DNA from: Narthecium ossifragum
Taxonomy: Eukaryota; Streptophyta; Magnoliopsida; Dioscoreales; Nartheciaceae
DNA: 64,000 nt
Reading direction: 5' to 3'
NCBI GenBank assembly: GCA_963920575.1
Contig: OY986970.1
Span: forward strand, 18,920,170 to 18,984,169
This document shows positions 35,292 to 46,049 of the stretch, one piece after another. How positions within the stretch are numbered: the stretch's first letter is position 1; the number at the start of each line of letters is the position of its first letter. Position numbers and translations under genes: made by a program. The notes under the pieces were generated by a model. It saw only the letters and a list, made by a program, of their open reading frames with translations, did no database searches and had not been told where the DNA came from.

Positions 35292-35776
35292 GAGAAGTTG
35301 CAGCAAACTTGGTTGGGACTTAGGGGGAGCTAAGGGATTACTGCAATCACATTCTAGCAAGTTTCTATCTCATTATTAGTGAGCTTAACCTTTGTAAAAC
35401 TACTTCAAGTGTGAAGTAGACTTTGAGAGAAATATCCAAGAGAGAGCTTGGAGAAATTGTAAGGTTGTCAAGCACCCGTAAGCTTGGTGGATAGGTTGCC
35501 AAGCACCCGGAAGCTTGGTGGATAACTTGTAAGAGGTCTTCCAAGTAGTGGAACCTCAAGGAGGCCCTTGAGAGAAGTGGACGTAGGCAAAGTTGGCCGA
35601 ACCACTATAAAAATTATGGTGCAATCTCTTTAACTCTCATATCTTATCCTTGCTTTAATATACTTTTTGCTATTGTCATTTGCAAGCATATGATTTAATT
35701 AGACTCATGCTATTTAGATTTTCACAATTGATTTTATTGTAAAAGGCCTAAGATAAACCCCCCCTCTTAGACTTCA

Positions 35777-36240
35777 AGTGTAGCAACCCCCAATTACAGG
35801 TGTGCTCAGCGGTCGCACATCACATTAATCAAATATGATCTCGCATTGCAGCTGAAAGTAAGATAGAGAGAGAAGTGGCAAAGTTAATCCCACCATTTGT
35901 GAGTGGGAGATGTTGGATTTGGACTATGATTAGAATCTGAGTTGAGTGTCTATTAGTGGTTCGACCAATTTCTAGCCCAACTAGGATAGACATGTAGAGT
36001 CATGGTTGGATCATGACTCTTAGAACCAATACTCTATAAATACTGGGTAAGACATAGAGTTTCTACACATATATTCCACGACATACAGTCGTCTTCTTCT
36101 CCCTCATCTTTCATATACGTGAGTGCTATGAGTGCTAGAGATCGAGTTCTTGTGCTGTGGATTTGAGGTGCTGTTCTAGTAAATAAGGAAACGAGAATAA
36201 GTGTTCTACAAAGCATCCTAGAATTGAAACTAGTAGCAAA
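35777..36240 (+). repeat. 3' end and LTR start of the older copia element
   Basis: The sequence GAGTGGGAGA followed by TGTTGGATTTGG at 35911 is the usual copia polypurine tract plus LTR start. The LTR end is not clear, and the sequence merges into the LINE remnant. Confidence 0.55.
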
Positions 36241-37050
36241 TTAAGGTACGCTAATCCAAGTCTTCCGCTGCATTCTTGATGTGTAGGAGCATATCCTATA
36301 GGAAGTAAAGCAGCCAGCACCCAAAGCAGCCTCTCCTAGGAAGAAGGATGCATCCATGCGCACCACATGAGAGTATTGAGGGAGAGAACGCACCATTGGG
36401 CTTGGTTGACACGGGAGCCTAAACTCTTTCACTTGTCGTAAAATTAGCCTCGCCAGTTGGGCCTGTGTCATGTTCATATATATACCTAGGACTCTTAATA
36501 GCAAAGCCGATGGGCTTGCTAAGTGGTGTAGACAAGCTCAGGCTGTTTTTGAATGATCCCCTGATAAAGAGCCATTGGGATTCTGAGATCCCGGTTGTTT
36601 AGGAACCAGCCTATGGACTCAAGTAATCAACAAAAGTTGGGCCTGTGTCATCCTTACCCTTCCAAAGATCACATCATTTCAATCTTTCCAAACCTACCAC
36701 CACCCAATTCTTATGCTCATCATCCACACACCTTCTTGAAGCGGAGAGAAGCTCCCAGCATTCCTCCCATGATGAGAGCGGAGTCCCCGGTGTAGCAATG
36801 CTCCTCCAAACCTCAGAGACAGTTGCAACTAAAGAAGAGATTGGATAATGACTCCGTCCCAACCCCACACCTACAGCACATCGCATCCCCTTGACACCCC
36901 AAAGCCATCAACACTTCTGACGTGGGTATCTTACCGTCAAAAAACCTCCAAAGAAAAAACTTAATCCTCGATCTAACCGGAACTTTCCACAAATTGAGCC
37001 AGCCCGCATTCATCCTCACCAACCCAAGCTGCAGAGAGAGAGCTTACCGG
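36241..37050 (-). pseudogene. LINE remnant (zf-RVT and RNase H-like pieces)
   Basis: The minus strand reads LWKVPVRSRIKFFLWRFF and CCRCGVGTESLSNLFFSC (the zinc-binding zf-RVT region of plant L1-type LINEs) at 36813-37022. Downstream at 36241-36504 it reads VVRMDASFFLGEAALGAGCF, an RNase H start. Frameshifts and stops break it. Confidence 0.65.
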
Positions 37051-38272
37051 GCAGAGTCCATTTGTCATTCTATTGAACTTAATTTCTAATGGGCCGTTGT
37101 AAGGTTACATAAGCCCAACGAAGTTAATGTCAATTCAATAGTAAATTGCTTTATTAAACTGCTTTTTTGTATCCATAAATATAGGTTATCCATGTTCTTT
37201 GCCCTCATTTACTATAATTTTTTCAACATCTTTCCGTGGAGAGTTTGCCATGTATCTCTGTCTCATTGACTAGATTCTCTTTTTCCTCTTTTAGAAACCA
37301 AGTTCCTGTAAACCACTATTGATATTTTAAATATTCCATGCCAGCATTGTTTGGTGTGATGCTGTATCACTTCCACGTGTCTTCTTTCCTTCATTGTCTT
37401 TGTGCACATTATCCTTTGTGTATCTTATACAGCTAACACTCACTTGCAACCATACCCTTCCAATCCTTCAACTCTATATGACTCATCTCTGATAAGTTTG
37501 GCAGTTTGCAACTTCTCAGGTCTAAAAAGTTTCTCAAACTTTATCCTCAGGGATTCACAGAAACAACAGCACCAGCGTGGAAGACATGAAGGCTAGTGAA
37601 AGTTTTGAAGGTATGCGTACGTGAGTGTGTTGGCATTGCGTCACCAACCTGATCTTGTCCATTAGATTTTACATTGACTCATCCTCTTGTCTTCTTGGAT
37701 GATGCCAAATAGTTTTCCTTTGTTAGACCTACCTGAACAAAGTTTGAATAAAAGCGGAATTTTGATGGTATTCTCTCTTAATGAGAGATGGATATTCTAT
37801 TACATATAAATAGGAGGTTTACAATAACCCATATGAAATAAACAGCTAAACATGATTTGTAATTGAATAAATTAAGTGATTCCCTAAAACATAAAAAGAC
37901 GAATTGTGAGAGATCTTCATGATTGCCATCTCGTCTTTCCTTCTTTGCAGGATTTGGGTTCTCAACACTGCCAAGATCCATCATCTTTCCCCCCAAAGCC
38001 AAAGTGTTCTCCCACTTTTTCATCATCCATTACCCAATCTTGGACATTGTGCTCATCATTCACTAGAACCCTCCAATTCACTAACCGTTCATGTCCCTGT
38101 CTTAACACTATACACCCCCCGGGGACCCAACCCATCAGAATATTGAATTCAAGGCGGAAGACAGAGCAATCTGACCATCTCATGTCCGCTCCGATATTGG
38201 TAGACTCTTAAAAAGATATAGACTCCGCGTGATATATTGGCTTAAATTTTTGGCTCGAGTGCTCAATTTACA
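37051..38272. other. Non-coding stretch, nothing recognised
   Basis: Only short frames on both strands. A minus-strand frame at 37962-38183 has no family resemblance that I can name. Confidence 0.35.
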
Positions 38273-39876
38273 TGTAGAAGTAATTGATTAAACGGTTAAC
38301 TAACATAAGGTCTAAAATTGGGTAATTAATCAACGTACAGTGCACTTAAGAATTTTTAAGCCATTTAGCCCAAAAACAGGTAGCGATGGTTATTTTTATT
38401 TTTTCCATGACCAAAATGCCCTCCTAACTGCATCAACTCAGATCTAATTAACTTAGAGAGGAAGCAAGGACGATCAGACGATCGTGGATGCTACGGCCTT
38501 GATCAACGGCAAGAAGGTCCTGGCGATCGACGGCGCCGGTGGAGGAGGGTTCGTGGGTGGTTAGAGAGTCCATCCACTTGATCGAATCGAGGTGATGGGC
38601 GGCGTAGATGGCAGATCCAGTGAGGTCAGTGACGGTGTTTGGAGCAAGAGGTCGCCGTATCTCCGACCACCTCGACCTCCAAAATCCCCAGATCCAACCC
38701 CCATCGTCGCCCACAACTCTTTCCCGACGTCTTCCCGGTGAGATCCGGTGGTCCCTCGCCATCCTCAGCCGCTGCAATGTTGTTTCCGGAGGTGTAAAGA
38801 GTAGAAAAGAGAAAAGTGGAGGAGAGATCTATCGGAGGTGTGCCTCAGCCGCTGCAACGCTGGATCCGGAGGTGTAAAGAGGAGAGAAAATTGAAACAGA
38901 GAAAAAGTGATGGATCCGGCAACTAAGATTTGTCGAAGGTCAATCGCCAGCGAGTAGGCCTCGACGAAAGTTGGAATAAGTGGATGAGAGATCATTGGTG
39001 GCTAGGGAGTTCATCCATCCAGGTCGGATCGAGGCAATGGGTGGCGGTGACAGCAGATCCGACAAGGTCAGTGGCTGCGCGCGCGCGGAGATTTGGCGAT
39101 GATGACGGCTGGCTGGTCTTGGAGATCCGATGAATATGAGGGTTGGTCGGAGCTCAGCACGGCAGCGGCAGGGAGATCCAGCAAAGATGAGGGCTGATCG
39201 GAGTGACACGTCGGACGCGTGGTCGGCAAGAGGGGATAGGGAGGCGGGTAACGTGGTAGCAGTGGCGTCTGGCAATGAGATCATGAGATCATGGAGGAAG
39301 AGGTCGCCAGTCTCAATCGGGTTGGAAAGATGAGAGAGAACAAGCTAGAAAAAAATAGGAAAAATAAAAATGATAGTTTCATCTTTTGTCACACATTCTG
39401 GGTTTAATGCTCTAAAAAAAATCCGATTGGGATTATTAACAAAATAGAGGTATTTTTGGATCTCTAGACCTTCCTCCTTGAGTAAACAAGCTTTTGGAAC
39501 AACTGACGAGCAACAAAGGTACGGGAATCACAAACTTGGAATATGCCTTACCAGAAACGGATCCTAAGAACACGCTGGGACGACGCATGCACATTGAAAC
39601 GAGACAATTGGAGATCAAGTTCTTTTTAAGTTTGTGATGATAGACATCGATCCTGTGTGTAAAAACATGCGGCTGGTCAATTAACAGCCCTCAGAGTGGC
39701 AATTAAAGACTTATCTAATTATGCGGACAAAAAGGGCGAACCCATTAACAAACTCACCATCAAATCAAGACGAACAGACCAGTGTGAACGCACGAACAAC
39801 AACATGACAAATAAAGCTCTCATATATACTCCTAATCCTACCCCTCATTACGTACCTTCCACAACACAATCCAAAT
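38273..39876. repeat. Copy 1 of the duplicated CLE upstream segment
   Basis: Parts 38273-38293 and 39483-39876 match 53512-54084, which lies just upstream of the CLE gene. The match covers phrases such as CACAAACTTGGAATATGCC and AACATGCGGCTGGTCAATTA and ends at ACAACACAATCCAAAT. This copy is interrupted by 1189 bp at 38294-39482 and lacks the MITE seen in copy 2. No CLE gene follows it. Confidence 0.8.
38294..39482. mobile_element. Insert of unknown type in copy 1
   Basis: Sequence absent from the copy at 53512. TAAAC occurs at both junctions, which may be a 5-bp duplication. The interior is GC-rich (38460-39340) and includes a tandem pair of about 80 bp around 38760-38885 (GGAGGTGTAAAGAG). 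No transposase or clear terminal repeats. Confidence 0.45.
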
Positions 39877-39879
39877 GGT

Positions 39880-40456
39880 AGGGCCATGGATTCAGGATTC
39901 TACCTTCGGAGGAGCCAAGTGACTACAATTTTTTGCTCAAATAATATAAATAATAAATATTTTTTTCACTAGAAATGACAAATGAATACCCATTCAAACG
40001 AAGATGATAAAAATAGTAGAGAGAAAAATTATTAAACCACAAAAAATGTTAATGAAAGAGCAAGAAAAAAAACTATTTCTTCGTATATTTTTCAACCAAA
40101 TCATTTATCAAAGTAGAAGAGAGTTTTCGTTGGAAAAAAGAACTATTTTGTATGACGTTAATATTTGGGTGAAAATGATTTGTTTTACTAATTATGTATG
40201 ATGTTGCTAATGCGTGAAAAAAATTTTAAATAAATGAGTTCAAATTTTATATATATAACTCATCCTGTTAGGTTACAAACTTATAATTTACTATTTTTGA
40301 AAGACTTTACATAATTAACATGATCTCTTTGGGATTTGAGAATGTAGGGTACCCATTTGTAAACAAGTTTTGTGGTGTGTGTGTGTGGGGTGGGGGGGGG
40401 GGGGGGGTTTCACCGGCCATTTTTCCCATGACCTTGGACTAACTTCAACCCTTAAG
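39880..40456. other. AT-rich stretch, nothing recognised
   Basis: Low-complexity AT-rich sequence with a TG/G run near 40373-40407. Confidence 0.4.
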
Positions 40457-42690
40457 CCCCGTTTGGCAACGGGGTAAGAACCGGGGTTAAGGGGCTCCCT
40501 TAACGCCATTCTTATCTCCAAACGCTATAGGTTAAACTTTGGGTTAATTGTCGTTTAGGTTTCCTAGAAGGAAATATTTGCCCAGAATACCGGATATCTT
40601 TTTCTTAAGGCATTTAGGTCATAATATATTTTTTTAATACTAAAATGCCCTTTCAAGATTCTCAATATATCTTCCCTTCCTATTGATTGTTAATATTCCC
40701 AGTGACTGTTCGTATTCCCAGTGGAAAGTAAGTTACTTTCCATGATTTACGAAAAGTAACTTGAGCTTTTTGTGATGAAATCGTTGAAAATAACTTGAGT
40801 TACTTTCCAAATAAAACCAATGGAAAATAACTAGTAGAAAGTAACTTGAGCCTCGATGATGAAATTATGGAAAGTTTATGAGTTACTTTTCAAATTAAGT
40901 TAATGGAAAGTAACTTGAGTTACTTTCTGCAATTATTACATTACTATTCATAATTATGAAATTATGGAAGGTTCATGAGTTACTTTTCAAATTAAATTAA
41001 TGGAAAGTAACTTCAGTTACTTTTCGCAATTATTACATTACAATTCATAATTATGAAATTATGAAAAGTTTATGAGTTACTTCCTAAATTAAATTAATGG
41101 AAAGTAACTTGAGTTACTTTCCGCAATTATTACATTACTATTCATAATTATTACAAGTTATTTTCCATAATATATTATAAAGTACCGTGGAAAGTAACTT
41201 ACCCCGATTACGAAAAGTAACTTGAGCTCTCGATAATGAAATCGTGGAAAATAACTTGAGTTACTTTTCAGAATAAACCAATGGAAAGTAACTAGCGGAT
41301 AGTAACTTAAGTCTCGATGATGAAATCGTGGAAAGTTTGTGAGTTACTTTTCAAATTTAATTAATGGAAAGTAACTTGAGTTACTTTCCACAATTGTTAC
41401 ATTACTTTTCACAAGTATTATAAGTTACATTCCATAATCTAGATGTTAGTACTGTGGAAAGTAACTTACAACATTGTGGAAAGTAACTTGAGTCAAAATT
41501 GACTCAAAACAAATTGTGGAACATTTTTGTGAAAAATTTGATTGCCCATTGCAAAAAAGTGACTAGCATGGAAGAGGGAGATATTATTTACTTTTCAAAA
41601 ATAAAAAATCAAAATAAAAAAAGGGGAAAAAAAGGTCGTCGGGACCATCGGCTGCGCCGTCTCCACGGGATCCGGAGGGTGAGGAGCTGGGCCTCCGCGA
41701 GGTGCCTGGCGGCATTGAGGATGGCAAGGAGGGTGAGGAACCGGGCGGCGGCAACGGGATTCGGAGGGTGAGGAGTTGGGCCTCCGCGAGTTACTTTCCA
41801 GCGGCGTTAAGGATGGCACGGAGGGTGAGGAGCTGGGCGGCGGCATCGGGATCTGGACGGCGGGTGAGGATGGCACGGAGGGTGAAGAGTTGGGCAGCGG
41901 CGACGGGGTCGGACGGGATCTGGACAGTGGGTGATGAGATCTGGACGGGAGCCGGGCGGCGGCGACGGGATCCGGAGGGTGAGGAGTTGGGCCTCCGTGA
42001 GTTACTTTCCAGCGGCGTTGAGGATGGCATGGAGGGTGAGAAGCTGGGCGGCGGTGACGGGATCTGGACAGCGGGTGAGGATGGCACGGAGGGTGAGGAG
42101 CTGGGCGGCGACGAAGGGGTCGGACGGGATCTGGACGGTGAGATCAGGATCTGGACGGCGAGATCGGAATCGGAGTCACTTCTCCACTCCGTGGTGACGA
42201 CGAGGACCCAGGGAAGGAGGGATTGGACGGGGTCGTACGGGATCTGGACGGCGAGATCGGATCTAGATGGCGGGATCTGGACGACGAGATCAGCGACGGG
42301 GAGTCGGGGAAGGAGGTGGCGACGGGGATGATAACGGGGAAGGAGGTGGCAACGGGGGCGCCGGGGATCGATGACGGACGGCAACGAGCTTGAGGTCTGG
42401 ATCTACGTGACGGGGAGTCGGGGAAGGAGGTAGCGACAGGGATCGACGACGGACGGCGGCGATGAGATCGGGATCGGCGACGACGACGGCGAGGGGCGTT
42501 CGGATGGCGAGCTCGAAATCGGTGTCCGACGACGAGATCGGGCCGAAAGGAGGTGCGCGGGGGTGGGGCCTGGGGAGGTTATAGGGGCATTTTTGTCCCA
42601 TCGGCCCCTATTGGCATATAAAAAAAAAATTGAGACCTACTACCAAACCCTATTTTTTTTCAACCCCTATTGACCCTTTTCCCTTAAACT
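40457..42690 (+). mobile_element. Repeat-rich element with AGTTACTTTCC palindromes
   Basis: It starts at CCCCGTTTGGCAACGGGG (a MITE-like end), followed by a stretch shared in reverse with 53340-53510. Next comes an array of GGAAAGTAACTTGAGTTACTTTCC-like near-palindromes (40715-41500). It ends in GC-rich degenerate repeats (41640-42590) rich in GGTGAGGAGCTGGGC. The frames in the last part are repeat artefacts. Its class is not clear. Confidence 0.45.
40715..41500. repeat. 97-bp tandem repeat of palindromic AAGTAACTT motifs
   Basis: TAATGGAAAGTAACTT recurs at 40901, 40998 and 41095 (period 97 bp), and more loosely elsewhere. Each unit holds a near-perfect inverted repeat AAGTAACTTGAGTTACTT. 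Confidence 0.75.
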
Positions 42691-45164
42691 TTTGGCCCCC
42701 GTTTGGTTCGGGGTTAAGGGGTTTAGCGGTAAAAAAGTGGGGATAAGAAATGGGGGTAAATTTAACCCATTTTTGGCGTTTGTCTCAAAAACAACAGTAA
42801 GTTAGTGGGTTAAGCTTGGGATAAGGATAAGAATTGTAAAGTGTATAAAATATATAATATTATAAAAGTGGATAATCTAGTGGGGTTAAGATTATAATAT
42901 TTGAATTAACTATTAAATTAATTCAAATATTCAAATATATCTACGTAATGTATATAAAATATATAATATTATAATAGTGGGTAAGCTAGTGGTTTAAGGT
43001 TATAACATTTGAATTAATTATTAAGTTAATTCAAATGTTTGTACGTGAATTGTTTACAATATATAATATTACATCAATGCATCCCCACGCGGGATCCACT
43101 TCTATTAATATAATAATAATATTTTAATATTTTATTGTTAAAATAATATAAGATAATGTTGTACACACCAATGTATCTCCATGCGGACCCACTTATATTA
43201 ATATAATCATAATATATTAATATTTATTATTAAAATAATATAAAATAAAATAATATTTTGCATGATGTAGACCAATCATGATACGACATGTGACATGTGG
43301 ACCCACTTATATTAATATTCTATTATAATAACAAATGAATAATATTATTTAATACAGTACGTATATAAGAAAATAATAATATGCGTGCGCAAAAGCTTTT
43401 CTACGCTCATAAAAACGCATACAAAAATGTTTATGGGCTCACAAAAATATTTGCACGTAGAAAAACAAACACGCACAAAAAATGTTACTACGCACATAAA
43501 CATTTTTATACCATCATAAAAATATTTGCATGTATTTTTAGAAGCGCATAAAAAAATCTAAGGGCGTAAAAACAATTTCATATGCGTAGTGTATTAAATA
43601 ATATCAATAACAAATTATTATAATAAATATTAATATATGTTGGTCCCCACCAAGATTCTAAAAAACGCTAGGCGCTAGTCGGGCGGAAGCCCGGGGACTA
43701 GCGCCTCGACTAGCGCCCAGAGGACTAGTCGGACGCCTAGGCCGGGACTAGGCGGTTTTATTTTTTTTTTAATTTTAATTTAATTTTTATTACATATAAT
43801 TATATAAATAAAAATATGAAGCTTAAATAGAAATATTATTCCTTTCAAAGTTTTGATTCTAGCAACTTTCAAGCATATGCCTCAAACGGGGGTGAGATCT
43901 CTCGAGGTCGGTGGAGATTTGAGACCAGAGAGCAAACGAAGGTGAGATCTCTCGAGGTCGAGGTGAAGGCGGCGCGGAGCGGCGGAGGTGAGATCTCGAG
44001 TCCCGAGATCTGTCTACGCGCCGGTGGAGATCAGAGAGGGCGGCGTGGCGCGGGGGTGAGAGCGGCACGGAGTGACGGAGATGACTTCTCGAGTCTCGAG
44101 ACCCATCTAGGCGCCGGTGGAGATCAGAGAGGGCGGCGCGTGCGAGTGTGAGGGCGCTTGGCGGTCGACGATTGGTGGAGATTAAAGAGCAAAAGACTGG
44201 GTTAAGTGGATAAGGGATAAGTGAGTAACTAGAGAGCAAACCGCCCAGCCCGCCCGCCTAGCCGCCCAGCCCACCTAGGTGGCCTATTTTCAGCCGAACG
44301 CCTAGCTCGATCGACTAGGCCTTAATCGGGGCGGTCGAGAAGCGGTCAGCGCCTAGGCGGCCGCCTAGATCGTTTTTTAGAACACTGGTCCCCACATGCC
44401 ACGTGTTATACCATGATTGGTCCACATCATGTAAAAATATATTATTTTTATCATTATTTATATATTGGCATCATCAAAATAATATTAGAATATATGTGAT
44501 GGGTGTAAATGAGAGAGAAAAGCTTAACCCCATTTTCAGGTTTAACCCCTCTTAACCCCAAAAGCTTAAAGCGTTTGGGGATAAGAATGAGGTTAAGGGG
44601 GTTCTCCTCAACCCTCTTTCTTACCCCTTAACCCTCTTTCTTACCCCCGTTGCCAAACGGGGGAGGGGTTAAACCCAAAAATGAGGTTAAGTTTCTCTCT
44701 CTCATTTACACCCATCACATATATTCTAATATTATTTTGATGATGCCAATATATAAAGAATGATAAAATAATATATTTTTTACATGATGTGGACCAATCA
44801 TGGTATACCATGCGGCATGTGGGACCCACATATATTAATATTTATTATAATAATATGTTATTGATATTATTTAATACACTATGCATAGGAAATTGTTTTT
44901 ACGCCCTTAGACTTTTTTATACGCTTCTAAAAATACATGAAAATATTTTTATGATGGTATAAAAATGTTTATGTGCGTAGTAACATTTTTTGTGCGTGTT
45001 TGGTTTTCTACATGCAAATATTTTTGTGAGCCCATAAACATTTTTGTATGCGTTTTTATCAGTGTATAAAAACTTTTGCACGCATAATATTTTTTTATAT
45101 GCGCACTATATTAAATAATATTATTCATATGCTATTATAATAAAATATTAATATAAGTGGGTCC
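42691..45164. repeat. Large inverted repeat (MITE-derived)
   Basis: Arm 43299-44550 pairs with arm 44665-45164 in reverse complement, with high identity along about 500 bp. The spacer is 44551-44664. The left arm is interrupted by a 737-bp hAT element. The centre carries GTTGCCAAACGGGGG and the left flank begins GGCCCCCGTTTGG, so the palindrome probably arose from two Tourist-like elements inserted head to head. AT-rich, no genes. Confidence 0.75.
43651..44387. mobile_element. hAT element with 8-bp target duplication
   Basis: Starts CAAGATTCTAAAAAACG and ends CGTTTTTTAGAACACTG, imperfect terminal inverted repeats, with GTCCCCAC duplicated at 43643-43650 and 44388-44395. The opposite arm of the inverted repeat shows the site without the insert. 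The interior is rich in CGCCTAG/CTAGGCG repeats and has no transposase. Confidence 0.85.
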
Positions 45165-45248
45165 TCTTCTCTCGGTGACTTAGTTGCCACGTGTGAGAAA
45201 ATAAATGAGTCACATTGTGACTCACAAAACCTGATCTTATATAATAGA
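45165..45248 (-). mobile_element. Helitron-like 5' end
   Basis: The minus strand begins TCTATTATATAAGATCAGG at 45248, preceded by A, followed by TTTTGTGAGTCAC. The same start and 70-bp subterminal sequence occur at 52149. It resembles the 5' end of the Helitron at 11581. The matching 3' end was not found. Confidence 0.4.
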
Positions 45249-45704
45249 TAAATATATAGATACACACATACACACACATACAGGTACATATATAAAATAC
45301 TATGTGGGCCTCCTACCACTTGGCATGGGTAACCACCCAACCCCACTACCTAGGGGTGAGCATGCGGTTCTTGGTTCGGTTATCAGTCCAAAATCGAATA
45401 ATCGAACTTTTTTCGGTCTAGAAAAAAAAGAACCGAACCGAAGTTGCCTATTGAACCGAACCGAACGGAACCGAAGTTCGGTTCGGTTCGGTTCAATAGG
45501 CATTGAGTGGATAAGGTTACCAACCGAGGACGACGAGCAAGGGAGATAGCGACTAGCAGGGGATCTTGCCGGAAGATTGTTGGGAAGAGATCAGAAGGAG
45601 GAGAAGTGGTCAAATCTGATGGTATTGGAAGTCCGGAAGGCCGGATGCGGTGCTATTGGACGGTGGTGATGCCGGTTTGGGTGGTCGCCAGTGGTGTTGG
45701 ACGG

Positions 45705-46049
45705 TGGTGACATTGGATCGAAGGAGAGGTTCAACAAGGCGGTGTTCGTCGAGCCGTTGCTCATGGGGCCGCCTGTGTGCGCGATGCTGACTATCGCCAG
45801 CGCGGCTACCCTCTGAGCCCTATGCCGCCTAGTGGTCTCCATCAAGAGCCCCCTCGTCGATGAGGTCCACTCCTAGGGCCAGATCCAAAACATCCTATCC
45901 CTCCTCTCCCCATCCGTCGACGTGAAGATCGACGCCGCGGTGCTAGACATCATCCTTCGAGATCGACTACTTTGGTATGAAAGAAGCGATCAAGGCGATG
46001 CTTGAAGGCGGGATCGTGAAGTGGCTGCTCAAGCTCCAGAGATTGGTGC
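45705..46049 (+). pseudogene. ARM-repeat protein fragment, 5' part
   Basis: The plus strand reads RFNKAVFVEPLLMGPPVCAM, LTIASAATL, a stop, ALCRLVVSIKSPLVDEVHS, a stop, GQIQNILSLLSPSVDVKIDA. After a frameshift it continues EAIKAMLEGGIVKWLLKLQR. Helical repeats with LLS-P-VKI-AA spacing match plant armadillo-repeat proteins, which act as protein-binding scaffolds. A 2.6-kb solo LTR splits it; it resumes at 48652. Confidence 0.6.

Larger units (their letters stand above)
33160..35776 (+). mobile_element. Copia-type solo LTR with nested insert, TSD AGTGT
   Basis: Begins TGTTAGCCCTAATATTC and ends CTTAGACTTCA, flanked by AGTGT at 33155-33159 and 35777-35781. It is an inverted copy of the LTR at 27887-28880. 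Comparison of the two shows that about 1.6 kb at 33249-34843 was inserted later. Its TATA box is at 35285-35291 and the palindrome array at 34875-35215. Confidence 0.85.

Noticed and set aside
37906..38211. Minus and plus frames of 70-100 codons
   Set aside because: No recognisable family, ordinary start context, and no splice or promoter evidence.
38465..38560. Plus-strand stretch reading INGKKVLAIDGAGGGGF, reminiscent of a nucleotide-binding loop
   Set aside because: It is very short, followed at once by a stop, lies in a repeat-rich insert, and I could not name a family.
41595..42601. Frames of about 200 codons on both strands
   Set aside because: They are products of degenerate GC-rich tandem repeats (GGTGAGGAGCTGGGC) with no domain or conserved start.
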